Part shown: one piece after another, positions 12,281-23,555 of the stretch
Position numbering within the stretch: the stretch's first letter is position 1
Layout: each line of letters begins with the position of its first letter
NCBI GenBank assembly: GCA_903813345.2
Contig: CAIIXF020000002.1
Location: 2,644,001 to 2,708,000 of the forward strand
Direction: 5' to 3'
Source of the DNA: Owenia fusiformis
Lineage: Eukaryota > Annelida > Polychaeta > Sabellida > Oweniidae
Length of the DNA: 64,000 nucleotides
Program-made: the position numbers and the translations under genes
Notes under the pieces: model-generated
The model's database searches: none
Told to the model about the DNA's origin: nothing
What the model saw: only the letters and a program-made list of their open reading frames with translations

Positions 12281-12847
12281 ATGAGTCCAAATTGTATTTC
12301 AGTCATATTCATGAATAGTTCAGGTATATTTATTCTTCAATATTCTTCATTGATGAATTATTCATGAAAAAAGTTCATGAATTCCCATGAATTATACCTG
12401 AATATTCATGATTAATTCACATTCATTTCGCCGGGGAATGGAAAAAACCATAAATGAAATGATCCTCTCAGCAATGAATAATACTTCTGAATAAATGACT
12501 TCAAGAGTACTGTTCTGCCTCCAGTACAAGTAGTTTGAAGCAACCATCTAGGCAAGATGAATATGTTTTGGTAGGAAATTTTCAAATTAACATCAGTCAA
12601 AATTTGCTGACCCGCGAACCACTTTTACTTATTTTGTAATTACAATAAAATAAATTGTAGATGTAATATGTATATGAAACATTGCTTGTCAATTCAGAAT
12701 TATACAATGCACACTTGCTGAAAATTTCAACTCAAATGGTTGAAAATCTTGAAATGGCAGACCAATTCCCAGAACTTAATGATCACCCTGTAGACATGGA
12801 ATCATGTTTGGGATTAAATAAAAAAGCTACCATCTATTCTCGAAGCG

Positions 12848-15800
12848 TTAAATCAACGAACACAATATTAATATACCTAACAACGATATTTTCCAAACTG
12901 AAGCTACTGCGCATGCGTCGCTGGTGACGGCCTTTTTATAGCATTGTTCGTACATATCAAAGTCAGGATTTTGTATTGCACAAACATGACTTGACCTACA
13001 GGCAGAATCGCAGTTATCAATAGCAGAAGCATTAACATAATACGCCGTTAGGTATTTATTAAATACATCATCCTCGATCTTCAGTTTATTAGAAAGTGCG
13101 CCTAATGACGTAGCAGTGACGTCAGGGATATTGAAGTATTCAGTAGCCTTGTATTCTAGCTCCCATTGGGGTTCACCCAATCCTAGTCTGCGCATTTTGT
13201 TTGCTTCGGGTAGATTGAGGTAGTATTGGAAGAAGTCGTTGAGTTTGCCATTCTCTTTGTTGTACTGGAAAAGCCGCACAGCTGGGTTGTGAGCACTACC
13301 GTTCACCGTAGCGGAGAAGTAGGTCCATGGAGTTACTGAGGGGGTCAGAAAAAATGAGCTCAATGGTTCACCTGGAAGATATAGGAATATAGGATAGGAG
13401 AACATGGACGAAATGTCAGTCAAACGCCAATGTTTTCAGCACATATTTGTATTGACGGTTTTACGACTAGGACACATGTTGTCTCATTATACATATATGT
13501 ATAAATAGTTATCATTTTACCCCTAAGTTAAAGAGTTGCCAAATCTTCGAATCTTACCATTCTCATCCATATAAACTTTAAAACTATCGTAGTGTTGGTG
13601 ACCAAAGTACGCTCCAACAATAATCGCATGGTGTTTCATTATAGCGTCATTCAGTTTTTTGTTGAATTCTGGGTAAAACCATTTTGCTGTTCCATCTTCG
13701 ATACAACCCGGCGGAACATGGCCAACAACATGAACCTGAAATGGGAAGATCATAATAACAACGGTATGATGTTGAATAAAAGTGGGTAGATTTTACTAAC
13801 ATTTACTATTAAATAGAGTTTTATTTTATCGTTTGGCGATCGTTAAAAATACACACATTTATACAAGTTGAAAATGATTGTTCAGAATTGGTGGAAATAG
13901 CTTCTAGCCCCATAGTTAAAAATTTGAGCAAATCCCCCCGGTTGTGACGAAAAACTTACCACTTCATTGTCCAGGGCTGCTTTTGTCATTATGTTATCGA
14001 ACCAAGCCAGTTGATCTGCTGGATCAGGCATTGTCCCATCGACGAGATTGTTCTTGCTGTTATAAAGATTGGTATTCAGCACGACAGCTCTAATGCCAGG
14101 AGTGACCGTCCCCGTGTAGTAAGCACCTGAAGAGAATATCAAAGTTTTACATAGAAAGGGAGTCCGAATAATATACCTTTTAGAATTACAATAAAAAGTA
14201 TCGCATCCATGAAAATATAATTTTTTGGACACTCTCTACAGCAGTGTTAGATGTGCATATAGAGCAACCTGCTTACCTTTGGGGCGAGGGTCGGGGTGAT
14301 GGGGATGGGGGGTTCAGAGCTAACCAGAGTATCTTAAATCATAAAGCTCAACCCAACATAGCTACTGATGACAAAACAACATGTATCACGACGACGTGGC
14401 AACATTTTTGACAGGGTGCCCTGGTAAGTAACCACAGATAACTAAACATACTGTATAATAGCCTATACATACCCTTAGTAACCATATAAATAACTAAATA
14501 TACTGTATAATATATTAGCCTATACATACCCTTATGAAAAGTACTGATATTTTCAGCACGTGCAAGCCAAGGTGCCCATAGTTCAGCAACCCAGTTATAA
14601 AAGCTGTCATTATGAGGGGGCGAGAGGTGGACAGGCACAAAATCATGGTTACCGAGTGTAACAAACTTGGGCACTCCAGGGAAGGCATCTTCAATCAGAT
14701 TTGTTATATTTGCGACTATCTCCTTTAAGTCTTCTAAAGTATGATGTGGGGTATGTGGTGTGCTGTCCCTGGTAACACAATAAGAGTTAAGCAAAACATG
14801 TTGATTATTTTTATATTAAAGTGAAAGACGATTCAAAATTCAATAATTTTGTTAAGTGAGAAAAGGTTGTTTTTGGAGGGAGGGGGGGGGAGTCAAACCA
14901 TAACGAAATTAACTTAGTTTTTGTTTTTCCACGACTTCAAACAATTAATCCCGGCCTTATATTGTATGTTTCATGGAGGAACGGGGTAGATTAATGTTTG
15001 ATTCTAACTAAGATTTCCATTTCTTGTCTTCCTATTTAAAGGGATCCAACACTTTACAAAACTTCTTAACGGAGAGGAATAAGGGAAAATGCTTGCCGGA
15101 TTCTGAATCTGTGTATTTTTTAATGATTTTTCACCGTCTTAGAATTTCAATTTTTTTCCTTTGAAAAAATGAGATTTGCATTGTTTTCCAATTAGACAAA
15201 TGAGTAAACATGAATAGCTCGAAATCTAACGGTGAGATTTTGTTTTAAAAAATCATGGATATCAAGGCTAAATATAGCTTTACAATAAACATAAAAAAAG
15301 CAATGCTTGGACTCTTCATATTCACACAAAATATTAATTAGTAAATGAGGTTTGATATTTGTGAGAATAAGTTGTACGAGTCGCAATGCTCTACAAACAC
15401 CAGACTACAAGGTGGATTAGGATCAATGACACACATAAAAATTAATTTAAAAATATTTCATGATAATTATCTCAAACAAAAGCAGTTAGCGAAGGATACA
15501 TTTCATTACACTCAATAAATAGTTATCACTTTTGACTATATATACATATCTCATGGGAATGTATTTCCATCTGCTCAAGATATCATATTTTAGCTTCGAA
15601 AATCACAATCGTTGGATAATACATTTGTCTCAGAATGATAGGCCACCCTGTAGCAATGTAGCTTTCACTTGAAGTGTACCCTTGAGAATATTGAACTTAC
15701 TTTCAAATTGGTCTTGCTTTTGTGGTGTATGTGGCTTTTTAGCAAATCTGCCACGCTCATTTCTTTCCAGAACCATCATGTTCACATGTAACACTAGGCT

Positions 15801-17240
15801 ATACGCGCATGTATAGACAGATGACATAGATATACATATAAATTATATATTGCACCTGTATTTACTTTCATGGGAATATTCCCTTTGGAAAAATGCATGA
15901 ACATATATTTTCATCTTATATATGACTTCAAGCTAACATATTATTTCATATTTATATTTTCATAGTTAGTCTAACATAAATAATAGATCCATGAGAACAA
16001 TATTCTTTGTTTTCTTAAAAATTGATGGGTTTACTGTGAATTCAATAAATTACAATTTGCAAGGGGTAAGTATACTGTATGACCTTAGTTGCAAAGTACT
16101 GTTTATATATGCAGCTCAATAGCATAAAATATGTTGAATGAAGCATATGATATGGATTAGTCGTGTGACACACAAACTGACCAATACATGAGGGTATTAG
16201 CTACTTTTCACAGAAACCAAAGGAGGACAGTGCTTTTATTTCAACTGGGAGCTTACCTCCACACGACTGATCATGTGACCATGGTGTTGGGTCCCTTTAA
16301 CAATCTATAGATTTTTTCGTATTTGTTCTTTTTAGTTCATATTCAATTAGCTGTAGCATGGTACTGATTTTCCTGGATATTTCCAGTCACACATAATATT
16401 TTCCATAAATGGTTTACAACTTAGTTTTTCACAACATACAGCTCTACCTTAAGTCAATTTAGGTTCCTCCAGCCAATAATAACTGCCAACACATAATATT
16501 ACAAATTAAGGTATTCCTTACCCCGTCCAGATGATGAAATCGGGATCTGGTTTAGTTTTCTGCATAGCGTATATGGAATTATTCACCAAAACCCATGGTG
16601 GGTCACATAGGTAGTCGCCATAGTAACCGAGGACATCCGGGTCTTGTTTTTGAAAACAGGATTCTTGTTTACTTGAATACGAGGGATCGTAGTGATGGTC
16701 GGCCACGTGCCAAAAGTAACCTATGACATTGTGTATGACAACAAATTAACAATTCAGGCCCGTAGTCAGGGGAGTGGGATTCGGGGCACTTTTTAAATGA
16801 TTTTGGGCCAAATTCGTCAAATGTAAACTCCCCCTGAACCCCCTTGGCAAAAAGTGGCTACGAGCATGAAGGTAGTTCCACACTTTCACAATCAAATTTG
16901 AAAACAAATATGCAAATGTCAATGAATCGAAATATGATTTTGACTACATGTATGTACTATACCGTCATGCATAATGACATTACTGTCAAACTCAATACAC
17001 CGGGGGACCTTTTAAACATTTTCAATGTATCCCTAGGCCTCAGATGTGAACAATTTTACCAGATGACTTATTTTATAATAGCCAATTAACATTTAAATTT
17101 ACATAAACATCTCAAAATAAGGAGCTACCTTAATAAAGATGAACAATATAAAACGATTGATGAATACATCCCATACCTGTATCACCTGAGACGTTTCCCA
17201 TCCAGACACCCACCAACAGGAAGATCAGCGTTAGCTCCAT
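12848..17240 (-). CDS. SMPDL3-like: Acid sphingomyelinase-like phosphodiesterase (SMPDL3 type), six coding exons
   Basis: Calcineurin-like metallophosphoesterase of the ASM family, secreted or cell-surface, hydrolysing phosphodiester or nucleotide-type substrates. Exons (minus strand): 17177-17240, 16522-16720, 14530-14768, 13960-14126, 13558-13735, 12848-13371. They join in phase to 1371 nt, 456 residues plus stop, close to the roughly 450 residues of animal SMPDL3A/B. A signal peptide (MELTLIFLLVGVW) is followed by HVADHHYDP (D28, H30), WTGD (D89), GNHD (N128, H129), GHVPPG (H229) and GHQHYD (H269, H271), so all expected metal ligands are present. The C-terminal part has Cys-rich segments. 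The last 20 or so residues are hydrophobic and end the protein, which suggests a GPI-anchor signal as in SMPDL3B. Paralogue assignment (A or B) is not possible by eye. The stop lies only about 57 bp from a mariner element, so the 3' UTR probably runs into it. Confidence 0.92.
14769..16521. other. Intron 2 of the SMPDL3-like gene
   Basis: This is the largest intron of the gene, about 1.75 kb, bounded by GTAAGG and CAG on the minus strand. It is AT-rich with a G-run near 14880. No nested gene was recognised. Confidence 0.6.
16757..16866. mobile_element. Short MITE, GGCCCGTAG-type ends
   Basis: This lies in intron 1 of the SMPDL3-like gene. It begins GGCCCGTAGTCAGGGG and ends GTGGCTACGAGC, an imperfect inverted repeat. 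The interior has G-rich then C-rich tracts (ACTCCCCCTGAACCCCC). The same family is at 21680-21857 and 39715-39908. Confidence 0.55.
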
Positions 17241-18377
17241 AATATGAAAGAATCAGGCAAAACACAAGCAAGGTATATTGGTGAAATCGAGATAAAACTA
17301 CAAGCGTATAATAATAAGTTAACAGTATGTATTGTATGGTATTCTCGATTTGATCAATACATGATTTAAGGTCATACTGTTCAGGATCATATACAGATAT
17401 GCGTGCAATATCTACAGTGCATATAAATACAGCTTCACCTTCATCTAGTGTTAATAATCCTATATGCTCTTAGTATATTCTGCACGCGTGTAAAGTATAT
17501 TTGCACCTGCTCTTAACGAATGACAACTCCCTCGATTGATATAAAAGGAAGGACACTCAACAATGTGTACTTACGCAAGAAGTTAATACCCGCCTAGATT
17601 TACTTAACGTCAGATGTGCAATAGTTTGACCAAAGTATGCTTGATTTTTGCAATAATTAAACGCGAATTACCTTGAACATTATGAGAATGACATTTGAAA
17701 TAGTGGTCAATTTTTCCCGTTTGGGGAGGATGTTTCCTCTGGCATTTAATGTTGCAGAATCTCATGATTATTAATCCAGGTTGTTTCTTAATAGGCTGAC
17801 ATCTAGAAAGCCTCGGTTTCCATGCGTACAGTGGAGTATATCCAAGTAAATCCATAGGTTTTGTGACAAACTAGATTTTTCGACAAACTGACATGGTTCA
17901 AAATCTGCATAAATATTAGAACACGCTGCCTCCACAACAAAGGCTAACTGAATGACTAACACACGAGTGACCCTACGTCAGAAGACATGTGATCATAAAT
18001 ATAGAGGAATTCCCATGGTGTTTTCCAACTTAATTAACCGATATTAATGTATCAATTCCAAAACAATTAGTAAACCGACAGACTCACATTTTTGGTCATT
18101 AGAGATGGATGGTAGGACGATTAGACTCCCCGCGTGCTGTCATAGTTCTGCTTTTCAATTTCAATTGACTTCTCCAGGTCCCCATGAGCTAGGTGAATTA
18201 AAGAATTGGAAACTATTTATGCAACCGCCCCGTATTTCCATTTTCGAATAAAAAGTAAATCACTCTGCAGGAATGTAGTGTTATACAGTATATGAAGTAG
18301 GCTGGTATGAAGTAAATGCAACGATGCGTCAGTCCAAAAACAAAACATTGTTTCATATGACGTCAATTAACATCTAC
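17241..18377. other. 5' region of the SMPDL3-like gene
   Basis: No other gene was recognised. This interval should hold the promoter or the first intron of the minus-strand SMPDL3-like gene. No clear TATA or initiator could be assigned. Confidence 0.4.
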
Positions 18378-18426
18378 CCTTTGCATTCGTTTGACTTCAC
18401 TTCTTAAAAGAGAGCTTCGTCTTCAG
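18378..18426 (-). other. Possible 5' UTR exon, duplicated near the window's right end
   Basis: On the minus strand this reads CTGAAGACGAAGCTC... and ends GCAAAGG followed by GTAGATG, a possible splice donor. The same 49-52-bp sequence occurs on the plus strand at 62937-62988, with one extra AAG triplet, and is followed there by a strong donor GTAAGTAC. Homology stops at the donor in both places. That is what a duplicated leader exon would look like. It lies upstream of the SMPDL3-like gene and could be its first exon, but this is inference. Confidence 0.4.
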
Positions 18427-18613
18427 GGTATTAACATCAGGAGGTCCATGTCTCTGAATACAGGAATAATACGAATCAATATACAACCGTATAGCCAACA
18501 TTCAAAAGGTCGTGATGAACATAGTCTTGTAGTTGCAAATGGAAGGGATATGCGATGAATTTCATATGCAGGGATTTTTTTTATCAATTATCGTAATGCG
18601 CATTGTCTTATCT

Positions 18614-19735
18614 AAAAGACGATGCAATGTTTTTACATATGTACAAGAATGCATCTTTAATAGGTGCTATTATTTCGATTCATATTGACTAATCATGGTC
18701 AACTACAATGATTATAAAAGACGATGCAATGTTTTTACATATGTACAAGGATGCATCTTTAATAGGTGCTATTATTTCGATTCATATTGACTAATCATGG
18801 TCAACTACAATGATTATAAAAGACGATGCAATGTTTTTACATATGTACAAGGATGCATCTTTAATAGGTGCTATTATTTCGATTCATATTGACTAATCAT
18901 GGTCAACTACAATGATTATAAAAGACGATGCAATGTTTTTACATATGTACAAGGATGCATCTTTAATAGGTGCTATTATTTCGATTCATATTGACTAATC
19001 ATGGTCAACTACAATGATTATAAAAGACGATGCAATGTTTTTACATATGTACAAGGATGCATCTTTAATAGGTGCTATTATTTCGATTCATATTGACTAA
19101 TCATGGTCAACTACAATGATTATAAAAGACGATGCAATGTTTTTACATATGTACAAGGATGCATCTTTAATAGGTGCTATTATTTCGATTCATATTGACT
19201 AATCATGGTCAACTACAATGATTATAAAAGACGATGCAATGTTTTTACATATGTACAAGGATGCATCTTTAATAGGTGCTATTATTTCGATTCATATTGA
19301 CTAATCATGGTCAACTACAATGATTATAAAAGACGATGCAATGTTTTTACATATGTACAAGGATGCATCTTTAATAGGTGCTATTATTTCGATTCATATT
19401 GACTAATCATGGTCAACTACAATGATTATAAAAGACGATGCAATGTTTTTACATATGTACAAGAATGCATCTTTAATAGGTGCTATTATTTCGATTCATA
19501 TTGACTAATCATGGTCAACTACAATGATTATAAAAGACGATGCAATGTTTTTACATATGTACAAGAATGCATCTTTAATAGGTGCTATTATTTCGATTCA
19601 TATTGACTAATCATGGTCAACTACAATGATTATAAAAGACGATGCAATGTTTTTACATATGTACAAGGATGCATCTTTAATAGGTGCTATTATTTCGATT
19701 CATATTGACTAATCATGGTCATCTACAATGTTGAT
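18614..19735. repeat. 102-bp satellite, 11 tandem copies
   Basis: Units start at 18614 and every 102 bp to 19634 (AAAAGACGATGCAATG...). They are nearly identical. The main variant is GTACAAGAATGC in units 1, 9 and 10 against GTACAAGGATGC in the others. Each unit has an imperfect dyad centred on TACATATGTA with GATGCA/TGCATC arms. The last unit decays after CATGGTCATCTACAATG. The array begins about 260 bp beyond the stop of the minus-strand receptor gene at 19994. Confidence 0.95.
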
Positions 19736-19993
19736 GATCTCATTAAACATTTACTATCGATTCTTTCGCAAGATGGAAGTCAAACATCAAATAGCATTCT
19801 TACTCCCTTATAAGTTAATTCCATAATCAAACAAATGTTTAAGATATTCCGTTTAAGTGAAATACTCTGGTTCTGTTTTTGAACCATATCGCGAATTTTA
19901 GAAATATAATTAAGGGTAACGCAGCTTGAACCTGAAAATACGTGTTGTGCATATTGGGTCGTTAACGGGAGTGCTTGCATACTGCTATTAATG

Positions 19994-22900
19994 TCACAGT
20001 TTCTTTAATACTCGCTTTACATTCCTGGATGCTCTACGCATGTCTTTTAAAATGCGACTGAAGTCTAACATTACTATACCAGATACAAGTACAACCACCA
20101 CGAGCAGGGGCAATGTTCCAATTACTGGGGCAGCGAATGCTTCTTCCACAGGGAACACTACTTTCTTTGCCCGTCTGTATGTCACTTTTGCAGTTGGGGA
20201 AGAAGAATTTAAAGCATCGGTGCGCGGTTTTTCTGTAATCACCGTATTAAAATGGTTTCTAACTTCTTCCTTAGTTTGGTGTACAGTATCATAATCTGTA
20301 GATAATTCGTTAGTTGAAGTTGATATATTATAATCTGTAGACAATTCGTTAGTTGTAGTTGCAATAATATAATCTGTAGATAATTCGTTACTTGAAGTTG
20401 CAGAATTATAATCTGTAGATAATTCGTTAGTTGTAGTTGCAATGTTATAATCTGTAGATAATTCACTACTTGTAGTTGCAGTATTATAATCTGTAGATAA
20501 TTCATTAATTGAAGCTGCGATATTATATTCTGTAGATAATTCGTTATTTGTAGTAGCAATAACATATTCTGTAGACGATTTGTTAGTTGAAGTTGTACTT
20601 TTATATTCTGAAGATAATTCGTTATTTGAAGTTGCAATGTTATAATCTGTAGGTAGTTCACTAGTTGTAGTTGCAGTATTATAATTTGTAGATAATTCAT
20701 TAATTGAAGTTGCGATATTGTATTCTGTAGATAATTCGTTATTTGTAGTAGCAATATCGTATTCTGTAGACGATTCGCTAGTTGAAGTTGCAATGTTATT
20801 ATCTGTAGATAAGATGTTAATTGTAGTTGCAATATTATAATCTGTAGATAATTCGTTAGTTGAAGTTGCAGAATTATAATCTGTAGATAATTCGTTAGTT
20901 GTAGTTGCAATGTTATAATCTGCAGATAGTTGACTAGTTGTAGTTGCAGTATTATAATCTGTAGATAATTCGTTATTTGAAGTTGCAATGTTATAATCTG
21001 CAGATAGTTGACTAGTTGTAGTTGCAGTATTATAATCTGTAGATAATTCATTCATTGAAGCTGCGATGTTATATTCTGTAGATTCGGGTGTAGCTTCGAG
21101 CAGCCCAGAGAGGAGATTGCAATCTTCATCGTAATCGTTATTCCAGTAAAATGGAAAGTGATCCAAAACTGACCATTTCGATATGTCCATATAAGGACCT
21201 GAAAAGGAAACCCATTGTTATGCAACTTATATTTTGATTTCCCTTCTTGGAGCGTCACGCAAAACCTGCAAAATCTTCTTTTTAAAAAGCAAGTACGTTT
21301 GCGCAAAATGTTTACCTTTGTCAATTTTGCAGTAGAAACGTGTTCGCTCCGAGCACCTTTTAAACACAGGGGACCCATCTTTAATGACTAAACATTCGTC
21401 TTCCGCATGAGAATAGTTGTTGAACACAGAGCTTCTATTGAGCTGAACATTCCAATAACTGTAACGGCCATTGAATGGGAGATTTTTGCTGTAATAATAA
21501 AAACAAAAAGAAAATTAAAAACATAAAATGCTAATTTTAAAGATGACATACACTGCAAGCATTTATATTTAACATAAATCAACATTGGTTCACTATGAAG
21601 AATTGTTTGCTCAGTAAATCAAACGACGGTTTGGTTAGATTTTGAGCTACAGCAGGAGATACAATGCTTGAATCGTCAGACCCGTAGCCAGGGGGGGGGG
21701 GGGGGGGGGGGTCGATGGGTAACTCCCCACTTGTCCCAAAAAATTTTCAAATTTTGATTTTTGCAATTTTTGGACCAAAATTGTCACAAGTGAACCCCCA
21801 ACCCCCCTGGAATTTTTCAAAAAGTGACCCCCCTTGGAAAATCCTGGCTATGGGCCTTATCGTCATACTTGTTCATGATCTTTGACTGCGTGTCAGAGTC
21901 CATAAAAGCCATCTCAGCTCCCGGGTATCCTAAACCCATACATGCTTTTGCTGCCTCTGTGACATTAAGACAATAATCCCTCATAAATAAGTTGCATGTA
22001 TTTGCTATATTTTCCATATCTAGCGGACATGTTTGGTACGTTGCAATTGTTTCATCTGAAACACAAAAATGATAAAGAATTTTACAATAACGAAGCTCAT
22101 GTCTTTTATGTGGAAGCACAGGCTGTTGCTTCCTTACAAAAAATAATATTTTATATTAAATGAAGGCCGGGGTCAGATTTAAAGTTTAATTTGAGAGGTT
22201 ATAAGATATTAACTAAATCTTTGAAAGTTGAGAAGTTCGTTTTATCAATAGTAATTTTTGCACTTTATATCTCCAATATTAATTAGGTATCTCAATTCTG
22301 TTAGAAAATGGACGAATAAGGATTGTAGGGGTAAAATGTCGGAAAGCTTTGTGATGAGACACACTACTATACCTAACACCTAGAAATGCATAAGATACTT
22401 TGTTTGTCTAATTGAATTGTTTAATATATTTTTGAAAGTGCCTTACTAGCATCTAACTTTCAACCGATAAACCATTCATAAGGAACAGACAAATAAAAAC
22501 AAATACATAATCATTACTAATAAGCCAAATGAGTTGCTCATGAACACCAAATGCAAGGTATAGTAGAGTGGAGATTGTTTCCAATCATTACATTCGATAT
22601 CCTCTCTTCTTTGAATAGAAAGGTGGATTGATATTTTTAGAAAATGAATTTAGGATTCTGGTCTGATAAGCCTGTTTCCAACCATCACATTTCATATCCT
22701 TCATTTTCTGTTAAAATGCGGGCATATTTATAAAGAAACGTTTTCATACCTGCGAATTCTGTAATGAATTTCGCTAATTGCCAAGGCGGAGTTTTCGGTT
22801 CACCATCTGCAGTTAGATTTACAGTATAATACGTGAGATTAGTATTCGCTGTCATATTGTAGTGTACATATTGCGAGACATTTTGGTTGACCCATCTTTT

Positions 22901-23555
22901 AAAATACACATCATCTGCACTGCTTGACCTTCCTACCCTCAATTTTGAGAATCCATTTGTCTTTGTTATCACAGAATTGTCATCGCCTGCCACATATGCT
23001 ATATACGTCGTGATATTGCCTATCATTCCTGTCGAATCGTTTAGATATTTTACAACTTCTACATTTGCATTTGCAAAGTTGGGGTTCAGTAGGGCAGGAT
23101 AAACGATGAAGAAGACCGTGTCATTGCGGTTGGAGACTTCAAGGTAACCTTGCTCTTCCTTGTGGGAATATGCCAGGGAAACAAATTTATCAGCATGCAG
23201 TTTTGGTCGAAAGAAAAATGGTCCATAACGGTCTGAAATGTAATCAACAAATTAAAATTATCACACAACTACATTTTTTGGTTGCAATATTTGGTTTGGA
23301 AAGACTACGTCAAATGTGCTGGCGCGGTTATCGCGAAAGCATCATACTATATATATTTATGCAAAGTGTTTTCATTTAATATTCACGTCAAATTCTCAGA
23401 TGTTAATAGAGATCATTATTTGTTACATTTGCCTAGTAATAACTACTACTTCAATGTAAATATAAATTACCTGCATTCACGTTTTGTAGTTTTTTATCTG
23501 AAATCAAAATCAAAATCATTAACATTAAAATAAATGCCGTCTTCATTTCCTCCAT
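19994..23555 (-). CDS. Stalked C-type-lectin-like membrane receptor (paralogue A), five exons
   Basis: Exons (minus strand): 23471-23555, 22750-23232, 21869-22055, 21316-21488, 19994-21198. They join in phase to 2133 nt, 710 residues plus stop. Residues 1-28 are a signal peptide. Residues 29-189 are a secreted domain I do not recognise, with many N-glycosylation sequons. Residues 197-308 are a C-type-lectin-like domain split over two exons (TCPLDMENIANTC at the start, RYSYW in the middle, RCSERTRFYC at the end) that lacks EPN or QPD sugar-binding motifs. Residues 349-608 are about twenty 13-residue Thr/Ser-rich repeats forming a stalk. Residues 667-687 are a membrane span, followed by a 23-residue basic tail without Tyr. 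Topology is type I. The gene at 28466-33527 is a paralogue with the same exon plan. Role unknown; cell-surface recognition or adhesion is plausible. Confidence 0.87.
20303..21082 (-). repeat. Coding minisatellite, 39 bp (13 residues), about 20 copies
   Basis: This encodes the receptor stalk. The typical unit is STDYNIATTTNEL. Units vary at a few positions (STEY, SADY, TTSQL, TSNNEL), and pairs of units recur together, which points to expansion by unequal exchange. Because 39 is a multiple of 3, another minus-strand frame is also open (Leu/Ile/Gln-rich, 20239-21051); that frame is a by-product, not a gene. Confidence 0.92.
21680..21857. mobile_element. Short MITE in an intron, 11 bp from a splice donor
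   Basis: It starts CCCGTAGCCAGG followed by a long G-run and ends CCTGGCTATGGGCC, an inverted pair. Between them lie ACCCCCAACCCCCCTGG and AAGTGACCCCCCTTGG tracts, as in the copies at 16757-16866 and 39715-39908. It sits inside the intron between the two lectin-domain exons of receptor A, just past the donor at 21868-21867. Confidence 0.6.

Larger units (their letters stand above)
8653..12436. mobile_element. Nested 3.8-kb repetitive element with CCCCGGCGAAATGA ends
   Basis: The segment begins CCCCGGCGAAATGA and ends with its exact inverse (14-bp terminal inverted repeats). AA occurs on both sides, consistent with a 2-bp duplication. It sits inside the mariner transposase frame. The interior has no gene. 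It is built from GAATATT, TTCATGAATAT and TTCTTCA words in two zones: degenerate units of about 75-85 bp in the left part and a 681-bp higher-order repeat in the right part. It is presumably a non-autonomous element that grew by internal amplification. I do not recognise its superfamily. Confidence 0.65.
7946..12790 (+). mobile_element. Degenerate mariner/Tc-like element interrupted by a nested element
   Basis: The left end CAGGGTGATCACTAAGTTCT and the right end (inverted, one mismatch in this stretch) are flanked by TA at 7944-7945 and 12791-12792, as expected for Tc1/mariner transposons. Similarity between the ends continues for about 80 bp. A transposase fragment is readable on the + strand at about 8400-8650. 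It includes a PYSSD motif, matching the third catalytic Asp region of mariner transposases, followed by a C-terminal MRGHKFDSD-like stretch. Frameshifts and stops make it dead. Without the nested insert the element would be about 1.06 kb. Confidence 0.8.

Noticed and set aside
8653-12436. CRISPR-like or bacterial repeat array
   Set aside because: Units are degenerate and continuous without unique spacers, and the context is a eukaryotic transposon.
20239-21051. 270-codon open frame on the minus strand, rich in Leu, Ile, Gln and Asn
   Set aside because: It is an alternative frame of the 39-bp coding repeat of receptor A. It lacks a signal and has no other support.
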